64,000 bases of DNA from Thermoclostridium caenicola (lineage in GTDB: Bacteria; Bacillota; Clostridia; DSM-8532), in the NCBI RefSeq assembly GCF_900142095.1, contig NZ_FQZP01000004.1, positions 52,744-116,743 on the forward strand, read 5' to 3'. Positions within the stretch are counted from its first letter, which is position 1. Each line of letters begins with the position of its first letter. A program made the translations under genes and the position numbers. This document shows, one piece after another, positions 26,514 to 35,238 of this stretch. The notes under the pieces are model-generated. The model was not told the origin of the DNA, did no database searches, and saw nothing but the letters and a program-made list of their open reading frames with translations.

Positions 26514-27569
26514 TTATTCTGCCTGCTCTGCGGCATATCCCTCCACAAATTCATAGATCATTTTGGACATTTCGGCTATTTTTTTGCAGGCGGTCCCGAA
26601 ATCCACTTCTTCGGTCATGACCGAGAGCACATAGGGGTGGGATGCAAAAACGATGCCCACATCGTTGGCGGTCCGGGTCTGGTTGCCGATCTTATGGGCC
26701 ACGCGCACATGGTCCGGCAAAAGTGCGTCGATGCGGTCGCTCCAGTCGGTGTTTTCCAGGTCCTCAATCATCTTCTCATAGACCGCCGGGTTGCTCAGGT
26801 AGCGCCTGTAAAGCTCCTGTGCCACAAGGGCCATATCGTATGGGCATGAACGGTGGCGCTTGTCGTAATAAACCACGCCGCCCAGATCCACGATATACTG
26901 GCGGATGTTCTCTATGCCCAAAAGCTCAATAATCATGTTGATGCCGCAGTTGTCGCTCTTCCGCAGGGAAAGCTCCGATGTTTCCCGAACCGAGTACTTG
27001 GTGCCGTAGGGGGAATTCTGAATGATGCCGGTCCCGTATTCAAGGTGGGAGGGCTTGTATTCCAGCATCATATCGGGGTCCACCTCACCGGACTCGATCT
27101 TGATGTACAGGAGCAGGTTCATGGGAAGCTTCGACGTGCTTGCAGCGATATATTCTTCCTTATCGTTGATGCCGAAGGACTCGCCTGTGGCAAGGTCGAT
27201 GAAGGTTACCCCGTACCGGCCGGACTGTTTGCCGATGAAATCCTCCACCATGGCCCTGAGCTCATCCATCTTCCCGCTGGGCGGCAGCGAACCGATGGCC
27301 GGAAGGAAGCCGTGGGATTCGGTATAGGTGCCTTTCGGCTCCGGCGTGGGAGTGGGCGTAGGCTCCGGCGTAGTTTCCGGCGTTACAGGTGTTGGTGAAT
27401 CGGTTGCCGCAGACGGCGTGGGCGTGTTGACGGCAACACCGTTGCTGTTTCCGGATCCCCTGAAAAACAGGAAGTATGCCACACAGGCAATCAGGAACAC
27501 GAGCACCACAAAAATGCCGGCCCGCCTTCTCCGGTAGACTTTTTCCCTTCTGAATCGATAGGATCTCAT
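26514..27569 (-). CDS. Membrane-anchored serine hydrolase of the class A beta-lactamase fold
   Basis: 351 residues from the ATG at 27569 (GAGGAG 7 nt upstream); the open frame runs 99 codons further up without a start signal. Basic N-terminus and membrane helix (about 16-36), a Pro/Thr linker, then the fold with SxxK (STSKLPMN, about 144), SDN (KSDNCG) and KxG (AHKIGNQ). In place of the omega-loop ExxLN of true class A enzymes stands YYDKRHRSCPYDM, so the deacylating Glu166 appears absent. It is probably a peptidoglycan-interacting or signalling protein rather than a resistance enzyme. First gene of the operon with the two propellers. Confidence 0.82.
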   Translation of the reverse strand: MRSYRFRREKVYRRRRAGIFVVLVFLIACVAYFLFFRGSGNSNGVAVNTPTPSAATDSPTPVTPETTPEPTPTPTPEPKGTYTESHGFLPAIGSLPPSGKMDELRAMVEDFIGKQSGRYGVTFIDLATGESFGINDKEEYIAASTSKLPMNLLLYIKIESGEVDPDMMLEYKPSHLEYGTGIIQNSPYGTKYSVRETSELSLRKSDNCGINMIIELLGIENIRQYIVDLGGVVYYDKRHRSCPYDMALVAQELYRRYLSNPAVYEKMIEDLENTDWSDRIDALLPDHVRVAHKIGNQTRTANDVGIVFASHPYVLSVMTEEVDFGTACKKIAEMSKMIYEFVEGYAAEQAE

Positions 27570-27597
27570 GCCAACTCCTCGCTTATCCTTATTTGCC

Positions 27598-27636
27598 AAG
27601 CCCTTTGGCCAAGAAAACGCCAACAGGGCTTTTTTT
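27598..27636 (+). terminator. Plus-strand terminator-like hairpin in the 461-nt divergent gap
   Basis: AAGCCCT plus TTGGC (27598-27609) pairs with GCCAA plus AGGGCTT (27619-27631), followed by TTTTT. Oriented on the plus strand, it lies antisense in the leader of the beta-lactamase-fold gene, about 30 nt from its start. No plus-strand gene ends here. Between it and the promoters is GC-rich sequence with a TTCCGGCCG direct repeat (near 27690 and 27709). Confidence 0.55.
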
Positions 27637-27786
27637 GCATTTGTGCGCAGGGCACATCCAATCAATATGTGGATGCCTGAACGGCATCCTTCCGGCCGAA
27701 GTCTTTCCGGCCGTACCCGGGCAGGAATGCGGGATGGGATGCGCTTTTGCGATATTTCCCGCAATTCCCCTTTTAATACCTTATCT

Positions 27787-27815
27787 ATTATAATAATGGC
27801 TTCTGATATTGTCCA
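27787..27815 (-). promoter_or_regulatory. Promoter of the hydrolase/propeller operon
   Basis: On the minus strand, TGGACA (27815-27810) and TATAAT (27792-27787) with a 17-bp spacer. The leader would be about 210 nt long. Confidence 0.7.
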
Positions 27816-27912
27816 CTGTATAGACCGCCAGCCAGGCCGGGACGAAAGGTCGTCATTGGAGGGCATGCCCCGGGGTTTTGTCAGAAGGCTGTGGAATGCC
27901 CTGTCACTATCC

Positions 27913-27979
27913 GGGATAATCCGTCAAATCGCTGATTTTGACGGGTATCCCCCAAAATCGGCATACAGTGGTGTATAAT
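27913..27979 (+). promoter_or_regulatory. Palindromic operator and -10 element before the MATE gene
   Basis: GGGATA-at-CCGTCAAA (27913-27928) mirrors TTTGACGG-g-TATCCC (27937-27951). A TATAAT follows at 27974-27979 without a clear -35. Such a long dyad just upstream of an exporter gene suits a TetR- or MarR-type repressor or activator, which is not encoded in the window nearby. Confidence 0.5.
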
Positions 27980-28030
27980 ATGTCCATATCATTTTCGCGG
28001 CCATACGGGCGTAAGATTAAGGTGCAGCAG

Positions 28031-29374
28031 ATGTTCGACAGAAAACTCTTTTTCAGGCTCCTGTGGCCTGTTCTTATCGAGCAGGCACTGGCGACCACCA
28101 TTGGCATGGTCAATACCATGATGGTCAGCGGTGTTGGCATGACGGCCATATCTGCTGTGAGCATCGTGTCATCCCTGAACTTTCTCATCATGAACCTGTT
28201 TACCTCCTTCGCCACCGGCGCAACGGTCGTGGTGGCCCAGAGCATAGGCGCCGGAGATATGGATAAGGCCAACAGAACCGCTGTCCAGTCCATGGTGGTC
28301 TGTGTGTTGACTGCCGTTGCCTGCGGCATCGCTTTCCTGATCTTTGGGGGAGCGACCGTCAATCTTCTGTTTGGGGAAGCGGAAGAACAGGTCAAGCAAT
28401 ATGCCAGGATCTACCTGAATTACTCCGCCCTGTCCTATCCGTTCCTTGCTGCCTTTTCCATGGCCTCCGGCATCCTGAGGGGCAGCGGGAATACCCGATC
28501 CCCCATGAGGATTTCCATTCTGTCCAATGGCATCAATGTGGGTGTTGGCGCCCTCTGCATTTATATTTTTGGATGGGGTGTGTCCGGCGTAGGCATTGCG
28601 CTTTTGCTGTCCCGCGTCGCATCGGCGTGCCTGATAGCCTTACTCCTCTACCACAACGATGGGGTCAATATCCGGAAATCATCCATGAAAGTGGAGCGGG
28701 ACACCATTGTTCCTGTCCTTAAGATTGGCGTGCCAACCTGCATTGACGGTTTGATTTTCAACGGAGGGAAGCTCATCATACAAACTTTTGTGACGGCCCT
28801 GGGTACGGCTGCCCTGGCGGCCAACAGCATCGCCGGCTCCATCACCGAACTGATCAATATTCCCGGAACTTCCCTTTCCCTTGTGGCGGTGACCATGGTG
28901 GGGCAGGCCATCGGTTCCCGGGTTTATGGAAAGGAACTGCGGAAAATCATCAGATCCCTGACAGGCTATGCCGTCGTTTTTCTGGTGGTTACCACCCTGG
29001 TCACGGTTCCCCTGCTTCCGCTGATCACCCAGCTCTACTCACCGCCCGATGACGTGAAGGGCATGATATATGATGTGCTGAACATGGTGCTGCTGGTGAT
29101 GCCCCTGCTGTGGCCTGTTGCCTTTGTGCTGCCATCCTGTATCCGAAGCACCGGGGATTCCGCCTGCGTGACGGTTGTTTCGGTGCTGAGCATGTGGTTT
29201 GTGCGCGTGCTGGGGGCATGGTTTACGGTCCATTATACCGGGTGGGGGCTCATGGGCATCTGGCTGTTCTGGTGCACGGATTGGCTGGTTCGGGGAATTG
29301 CCTTCATCATCCGGGCGAAAACAAGTCCATACATCAGCGGAAAGCATTGGCAGGCGCAGCCTGAAAATGTTTGA
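28031..29374 (+). CDS. MATE-family multidrug/cation exporter
   Basis: 447 residues with 12 hydrophobic segments, the usual MATE length. PVLIEQALATTIGMVNTMMV near the N-terminus and the repeat of this pattern in the second half (LKIGVPTCIDGLIFNGG) show the two six-helix bundles. It exports organic cations or metabolites in exchange for Na+ or H+. The ATG at 28031 with AAGGTG upstream places the start just before helix 1; the upstream ATG at 27980 overlaps the -10 box. Its stop codon overlaps the -35 hexamer of the rplU promoter. Confidence 0.9.
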   Translation: MFDRKLFFRLLWPVLIEQALATTIGMVNTMMVSGVGMTAISAVSIVSSLNFLIMNLFTSFATGATVVVAQSIGAGDMDKANRTAVQSMVVCVLTAVACGIAFLIFGGATVNLLFGEAEEQVKQYARIYLNYSALSYPFLAAFSMASGILRGSGNTRSPMRISILSNGINVGVGALCIYIFGWGVSGVGIALLLSRVASACLIALLLYHNDGVNIRKSSMKVERDTIVPVLKIGVPTCIDGLIFNGGKLIIQTFVTALGTAALAANSIAGSITELINIPGTSLSLVAVTMVGQAIGSRVYGKELRKIIRSLTGYAVVFLVVTTLVTVPLLPLITQLYSPPDDVKGMIYDVLNMVLLVMPLLWPVAFVLPSCIRSTGDSACVTVVSVLSMWFVRVLGAWFTVHYTGWGLMGIWLFWCTDWLVRGIAFIIRAKTSPYISGKHWQAQPENV

Positions 29375-29399
29375 CATGGGAAATGCCTTGTGATAGAAT
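29371..29399 (+). promoter_or_regulatory. rplU promoter
   Basis: TTGACA (29371-29376) and TAGAAT (29394-29399) with exactly 17 bp between, the best vegetative promoter in the window. The leader of about 100 nt contains an inverted CCGC...GCGGG pair (near 29442-29456) and might be an L21-type autoregulatory leader, which I could not verify. Confidence 0.88.
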
Positions 29400-29506
29400 A
29401 TAACGGCAACCGCACGAAAAAGGGTCCAAAATCGGATTATCCGCTAAACAGGCGGGTTGCATCCGTCCCTTCAGAGGCGAGATTGGGTGGAGGAGGTGCA
29501 AGCATA

Positions 29507-29818
29507 GTGTACGCTATTATCGAAACAGGCGGAAAGCAGTACAAGGTACAGGAAGGGGATACCCTCTTCATTGAGAAGCTGTCAGCCAATGAGGGCGATC
29601 AGGTCGTATTCGACAAGGTTATCGCCGTATCCAAGGATGGCAGCCTGAATGTCGGAACGCCGACAGTCAGCGGGGCTACTGTATCTGCAAAGGTTCTCAG
29701 CCATGGCAAGTCCAAGAAGATCATCGTCTTCAAGTACAAGCCCAAGAAGCATTCGAGAAAGAAGCAGGGACACAGACAGCCCTACACAAAGGTTCAGATC
29801 GAAAAGATCAACGCCTGA
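29507..29818 (+). CDS. rplU: 50S ribosomal protein L21
   Basis: 103 residues starting at GTG 29507 with AGGAGGT 9 nt upstream; an upstream in-frame start at 29390 overlaps the promoter. [17 protein letters not shown] at the N-terminus and the basic [20 protein letters not shown] near the C-terminus identify L21, which binds 23S rRNA. Followed by prp and rpmA in the conserved Firmicute order. Confidence 0.97.
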   Translation: MYAIIETGGKQYKVQEGDTLFIEKLSANEGDQVVFDKVIAVSKDGSLNVGTPTVSGATVSAKVLSHGKSKKIIVFKYKPKKHSRKKQGHRQPYTKVQIEKINA

Positions 29819-29827
29819 TAGCAGAAC

Positions 29828-30160
29828 ATGACCAAAGCAACCATTTACCGTTCCAAAGACGGATTGATCAGGGGTTTCAGAATCAGGGGACATGCCGGTG
29901 CAGGCCGGCAGGGAGAATATGATCTGGTATGCGCGGCCATATCCGCCATCGGATATACCGCCATCGGCGCGTTGGATGAGCTGTGCGGCATAAGTGAATA
30001 TACCGAATCCGACGGAAGGCTTGAGATGATGCTCCCCGACAACATATCCCCCGATGTTTTGGCCAAAGCCGAAATCATACTGGAAACCCTGGAAATAGGT
30101 TTAAAGCAAATTGAGATGCAGTATGCGAGGCATTTGCGCGTGATGAATAGGGAGGTGTAA
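29828..30160 (+). CDS. prp: Ribosomal-processing cysteine protease Prp
   Basis: 110 residues (YsxB family). The catalytic His is in IRGHAG (about residue 22) and Cys in LVCAAISAIG (about 34). In Staphylococcus and relatives Prp cuts the N-terminal extension of L27; that extension is present in the next gene. It sits between rplU and rpmA with 9-nt and 3-nt gaps. Confidence 0.94.
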   Translation: MTKATIYRSKDGLIRGFRIRGHAGAGRQGEYDLVCAAISAIGYTAIGALDELCGISEYTESDGRLEMMLPDNISPDVLAKAEIILETLEIGLKQIEMQYARHLRVMNREV

Positions 30161-30163
30161 CCG

Positions 30164-30439
30164 ATGGTAAGAATAAATCTGCAGCTGTTTGCCCACAAAA
30201 AGGGCGTAGGTAGCACCAAGAACGGCCGCGACAGCGAGTCCAAAAGGCTCGGCGTGAAGTGCGGAGACGGCCAGTATGTGCTGGCAGGTAACATCCTCGT
30301 AAGGCAGAGAGGCACCAAGATCCATCCCGGTGCCAATGTCGGCAGAGGCGGAGACGATACGCTGTTCGCCCTCATCGACGGCAGGGTGAAATTTGAAAGG
30401 CTTGACAAGACCAGAAAGAAGGTCAGCGTTTACGCCTAA
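30164..30439 (+). CDS. rpmA: 50S ribosomal protein L27, with cleavable N-terminal extension
   Basis: 91 residues. MVRINLQLF precedes [15 protein letters not shown]; the mature Firmicute L27 begins after the LQLF site cut by Prp. The mature N-terminus reaches the peptidyl-transferase centre. GGGAGG is 7 nt before the ATG. Confidence 0.97.
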   Translation: MVRINLQLFAHKKGVGSTKNGRDSESKRLGVKCGDGQYVLAGNILVRQRGTKIHPGANVGRGGDDTLFALIDGRVKFERLDKTRKKVSVYA

Positions 30440-30457
30440 AACTAATGGAGCTTGTGA

Positions 30458-30482
30458 GGGACGAGGCATCGTCCCTTCTTTG
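30458..30482 (+). terminator. Weak terminator or attenuator between rpmA and obg
   Basis: GGGACGA-GGCA-TCGTCCC followed by TTCTTT. The T run is short, so partial readthrough into obg is likely. Confidence 0.55.
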
Positions 30483-30561
30483 TTATCTTGGCGGTTTTGA
30501 CGCATGTTACGCGGATCGGAAAAGAGAGACTGACCACATGGCGGATCCGAGGAGGATTTGA

Positions 30562-31839
<1,278 letters not shown>

Positions 31840-31934
31840 TAAGCCGGTTCCGGGCAGGTTTATCCGGCTCGGACAGTCCGCCATTGCCGTTCTTCGGTCG
31901 GCAAGGCTGCGGGCCTTTTGAAGGAGAAATCAAA

Positions 31935-32222
31935 TTGACAGGAAAACAGAGAAGCTATCTCAGATCCCTTGCCAATAACATACCGGCCATATTCCAGGTG
32001 GGCAAGAACGGGCTGGAAGCCAACAGCATCAAGCAGTTTGACGATGCGCTGGAGGCCAGGGAGCTGGTCAAGGCCAGCGTCATGCGCAACAGCCCGCTGA
32101 CCGCCCGGGAGGCGGCCGATATCCTGGCCGAGAAGCTGGGAGCGGAAGTCATCCAGGTGGTTGGAAACCGGTTTGTGCTGTACAGGGAATCCAAGAACAA
32201 CAAGGTGATTGAGCTGCCGTAA
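31935..32222 (+). CDS. yhbY: YhbY-family RNA-binding protein
   Basis: 95 residues starting with TTG at 31935, chosen because AAGGAG lies 8 nt upstream and the protein then begins LTGKQRSYLRSLAN as in the family; no suitable ATG exists. The CRM domain has the conserved QVGKNGL (about 22-28) and a GNRFVLYR end. It associates with pre-50S particles. Follows obg by 95 nt. Confidence 0.9.
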   Translation: MTGKQRSYLRSLANNIPAIFQVGKNGLEANSIKQFDDALEARELVKASVMRNSPLTAREAADILAEKLGAEVIQVVGNRFVLYRESKNNKVIELP

Positions 32223-32296
32223 CGGCAGTAAAATGATATGTATCCAGGAAGCCGTGTTTTGCGGCAGCGTTTTCCCAAGCAGAGCATGTCGCGCGC

Positions 32297-32986
32297 TTAG
32301 TCGGACAAACCTGTCCGCATGCATCCGCTTTCGAGGGGGCATCCGCTGCAATCCGGCTTCTTGCTGCAATGCTCCTTGGCATGCCGGACGATCAGGGCAT
32401 GGTATTCCTTGTAGAGAAGGGGATCCTGTTTCAGCCGGTCCATGATCTGACGCTGCAGATCATGGTAGGTTATTTTGGCATCGCACAGCCCAAGCCTGGA
32501 AAAGAGCCTGATGGTGTAAATGTCTATGACGAAGACGGGCTGGTTATAGGCATAAAGCAGCATGTCATCAACGGTTTCCGGCCCAAGGCCCCATTGTGCC
32601 AGAAACAGTTTCCGATCCGGGGGCGGGTCGCACCGGTAGAATTGGGCGAAGGCTTTCAGTTTTTTGGCCTTTTGATTGTAGTAACCGCTGGATCGGATAT
32701 GCCCGGCGATGGTGTCCACATCCATATCCGCAAGAGCGTCCGGATCGAGAATGTCCGCCTGGGCAAGGCATATAAGGGCCCGTTCGGCATTGCTCCAGGC
32801 CGTGTTCTGGGTCAGGATGGCGCCGACGCAGATCTCAAAGCGCTCTTGCCGGTTCAGTTCCCTGATCGAATTCTCGGGTACATAATGACACCGCCATCCA
32901 TCCTTGTCCTTTTTGAGAAGGGGCCACCAGCCCTGCGGGCCGTAGGCCTCGTATAGACGTATGTATATTCCTTCAAAATCCCACAT
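32297..32986 (-). CDS. Endonuclease III-superfamily DNA glycosylase, MagIII-like
   Basis: 229 residues. Starts at 32986 with AAAGGAG 6 nt upstream. Contains the early GWWPLL, LTQNTAWSNAERAL, a helix-hairpin-helix LGPETVDDMLLYA and the catalytic Asp in VIDIYT, plus a C-terminal Cys cluster (CSKKPDCSGCPLESGC) expected to hold a 4Fe-4S cluster. Where Nth has a catalytic Lys in its hairpin, this protein has Glu (GPETVD), which suggests a monofunctional glycosylase such as 3-methyladenine DNA glycosylase III. Convergent with yhbY over a 74-nt gap; preceded by 158 nt without visible features. Confidence 0.82.
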   Translation of the reverse strand: MWDFEGIYIRLYEAYGPQGWWPLLKKDKDGWRCHYVPENSIRELNRQERFEICVGAILTQNTAWSNAERALICLAQADILDPDALADMDVDTIAGHIRSSGYYNQKAKKLKAFAQFYRCDPPPDRKLFLAQWGLGPETVDDMLLYAYNQPVFVIDIYTIRLFSRLGLCDAKITYHDLQRQIMDRLKQDPLLYKEYHALIVRHAKEHCSKKPDCSGCPLESGCMRTGLSD

Positions 32987-33144
32987 GTCTACTCCTTTAT
33001 AGTCCACTGCACATGGTAGTCAGCATCCGGCATGTTCCATTCCGGATATGTTTTTGTCTTCAGGAACGCAGCCCTGGCTTCATGCCGGAGAGGCAGATGC
33101 ATCCGATAGCTTCGGTACGGCTGTCCAACAGGATGACGGCATTG

Positions 33145-33909
33145 TCAGGGTTGGCTGATTGGCCGGACGGAGACCAGCGCCTTGAATGAGCGGATAGCGT
33201 TCTGGTTGATCCCTTCGATATAGAATAAGCCGTCCCGCAAGGCCGTTGCGTCCCTGTAAAGGGTCAGCCTGTCACCGGGCAGGGACTCATTCAGATAACT
33301 GATCTCCAGGCTTTTGAAGCTGAACTGCCGGTGCTCCTCCAGGCTGAAGCAATCCATGACGATATCGATGTATCTGGAATTATTGAGATGCTCGTTCAGA
33401 TCAATTTCACTGTAGCCGATCACCTTGTCGTAGGCAATTTCCGGTGTGCCGAACGCCTTGAATCTTCCCAGCCTGCAGTCGATGGTCCGCTCCCTGGGGG
33501 TAAAGGGGTAATGGATGGGGATGGTTTCAGGTTTTTTCACTTCCCGCGTCCGGATGTCCATGATGACCCAGTTGGATGTAGCCCGGACCAGCACATGGTT
33601 TGAGGCGTCGCGGACCAGGAAGTCCCTGTCAAACTCCATTCTTTTGGGCAATTGGGGCCAGGTCTCCACCACGATTTCTTCCCCGAGCAGGGGCATCCTT
33701 TCCATATCCACCCTTATGCGCGTGAGAACCCAGGTAACGCCGAAGTCCTGGATCAGGCGCTCAATGCCGATGCCAAGGCTTTCTACATGCAGGTTGGCGA
33801 CATCCTGGAAATAGTTGAATAGCGCGCTGAGCTTCAGCTTTTTCTGAAAGTCAACGTCTCCCGGTCTGATTTGGTAACGCTTCTCCATTGACGGAACAGG
33901 TTCCATCAT
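33145..33909 (-). CDS. Acyl-ACP thioesterase
   Basis: 254 residues made of two hot-dog folds. The first has VNFQKKLKLSALFNYFQDVA-like architecture (residues 20-40), the second carries the catalytic segment DLNEHLNNSRY (about 169-179) with Asn and His. It releases free fatty acid from acyl-ACP, ending chain growth. AAGGAAG lies 6 nt before the ATG at 33909. It has its own promoter and no partner gene. Confidence 0.9.
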   Translation of the reverse strand: MMEPVPSMEKRYQIRPGDVDFQKKLKLSALFNYFQDVANLHVESLGIGIERLIQDFGVTWVLTRIRVDMERMPLLGEEIVVETWPQLPKRMEFDRDFLVRDASNHVLVRATSNWVIMDIRTREVKKPETIPIHYPFTPRERTIDCRLGRFKAFGTPEIAYDKVIGYSEIDLNEHLNNSRYIDIVMDCFSLEEHRQFSFKSLEISYLNESLPGDRLTLYRDATALRDGLFYIEGINQNAIRSFKALVSVRPISQP

Positions 33910-33948
33910 ACCGACTTCCTTTCACGAAACGTGCTCAGTTTCAAAAGC

Positions 33949-33977
33949 ATTCTATCATGTGAAGCAGCAAATGGCAA
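33949..33977 (-). promoter_or_regulatory. Promoter of the acyl-ACP thioesterase gene
   Basis: On the minus strand, TTGCCA (33977-33972) and TAGAAT (33954-33949) with a 17-bp spacer. In the same 212-nt divergent gap a TATAAT at 34081-34086 probably serves the plus-strand endonuclease gene. Confidence 0.65.
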
Positions 33978-34121
33978 ATAAAAGGTAATATTTGGGAGTT
34001 TGGTTTTACTGGGGGCGCTCATAATAAAAAGAGTAAATGCTGAAGAAAGAGGGACCCTGGTAATCAGACCGATGGTCCTGTATAATGAAACGCAAGAAAT
34101 TTGTCGGCGGGTGGGAATGAA

Positions 34122-34976
34122 ATGATATGGTTTGGGCCGGCAGGCAACCCGAGCAGTTTTTACGATAAAGGCTACAAGCACTCATGGGAAATGCCCCAAT
34201 GGCTGGCTGAGCTGGGGCTTAACGCCTATGAGTACCAGTGCACCAAGGGGGTGCTCCTGAAGGAGGAAACCGCTGCCCGGATAGGAGAAAAATGCAGGAA
34301 ACACAATGTCCGCGTCAGCATCCATGCCCCCTATTACATCAATTTATCCAGCACGGAGAAGCAAAAAAGGGAAAAATCCATTGATTATATCCTGGAAACC
34401 CTTCGCATTGCAAAAATCATGGGTGCGGAACGCATTATCATGCATCCCGGCTATGTATCGGGAATCAGCCGTGAAACTGCCTTGGAACTGGCCAAGGATA
34501 CGTTTTTGAGCGTCCTTGACGCGGTCAGGGCCGAAGGACTGGATGATATCACCATTTGTCCGGAAGTCCTGGGCAAGCACAGCCAGTTGGGAAACATTCT
34601 GGAAGTGGTAGAACTGTGCAGCCTTGCGGACTATCTGATTCCCTGCGTCGATTTCGGGCATGTGCACGCCCTCACCCGCGGCGGCCTGAAAAGCAAAAAG
34701 GAATATTTGGACATTTTGAAATTCATCGGTCAGGAGCTGGGCCAGGAACGGATGCGTACGGTCCATATGCATTTCAGCCGTGTCGAGGTGGGTAAGGGGG
34801 GAGAAAAAAAGCATTGGACCTATGCGGATACCCGGTATGGTCCGGATTTCGAACCGCTGGCCGAAGCCATCCTTGAACTGGGCATTGAACCCGTCATCAT
34901 CAGCGAATCCAGGGACAAGATGGTGGAGGATGCCCTCACCCTGAAGCAGATCTTTGAGGCCGCGGCAAGCCGATAG
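34122..34976 (+). CDS. Endonuclease IV-like AP endonuclease (TIM barrel)
   Basis: 284 residues from the ATG at 34122. Metal-ligand positions of the Nfo family are recognisable: His in IHAPYY, His in MHPGY, Glu in CPEV, Asp and His in DFGHVH, His in HMHF and Glu in ISES. Nfo cuts DNA 5' of abasic sites. The usual DxH pair is altered here: the corresponding region reads GGEKKHW, so one ligand may differ. An upstream ATG at 34101 lacks a better ribosome-binding site. The gene ends 2 nt before the palindromic element. Confidence 0.87.
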   Translation: MIWFGPAGNPSSFYDKGYKHSWEMPQWLAELGLNAYEYQCTKGVLLKEETAARIGEKCRKHNVRVSIHAPYYINLSSTEKQKREKSIDYILETLRIAKIMGAERIIMHPGYVSGISRETALELAKDTFLSVLDAVRAEGLDDITICPEVLGKHSQLGNILEVVELCSLADYLIPCVDFGHVHALTRGGLKSKKEYLDILKFIGQELGQERMRTVHMHFSRVEVGKGGEKKHWTYADTRYGPDFEPLAEAILELGIEPVIISESRDKMVEDALTLKQIFEAAASR

Positions 34977-34978
34977 AA

Positions 34979-35238
34979 CAAGGGGACGGTTCTTTCTATG
35001 GGAAGTGAGGACTACAGAAGCTTCACACAAGAAGGGAGCCCGTAAAGGTTAAGGTCGCATTGCGATAAGGCGCCAAAACAGCCTGTGAGAATGGGAAAAG
35101 GGCGGCTGCTGTTTGAGCGGAGCGAGTTCAGCCGCCCCCCATTCGAACAGCTGCTGTTTTGCAGCCGTGCAGCACAGCGACCGGGCTTTACGGGCTCCCA
35201 TGTACTGTACGATATGCCAAGGAAACCGTCCCCCCTGT
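34979..35238. repeat. Nested palindromic element filling a convergent gap
   Basis: Six arm pairs nest inside one another: GGGGACGGTT 34982-34991 with 35224-35233; GGGAGCCCGTAAAG 35034-35047 with 35186-35199; GGTCGC 35053-35058 with 35177-35182; AAAACAGC 35075-35082 with 35153-35160; AATGGG 35090-35095 with 35138-35143; GGGCGGCTG 35100-35108 with 35129-35137 (one base uncertain at the edge). It begins 2 nt after one stop and ends at the stop of the convergent gene. No ORF inside is credible. It looks like a MITE or REP-type element and would also terminate transcription from both sides. Confidence 0.8.

Noticed and set aside
26514..27866. 450-residue version of the beta-lactamase-fold protein
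   Set aside because: The extra 99 N-terminal residues lack a ribosome-binding site, cover the promoter, and precede the natural basic-anchor start at 27569.
27938..28030. MATE protein start at the upstream codons 27938 or 27980
   Set aside because: These codons overlap the operator and the -10 element and would add a polar segment before the first helix; 28031 fits the family length.
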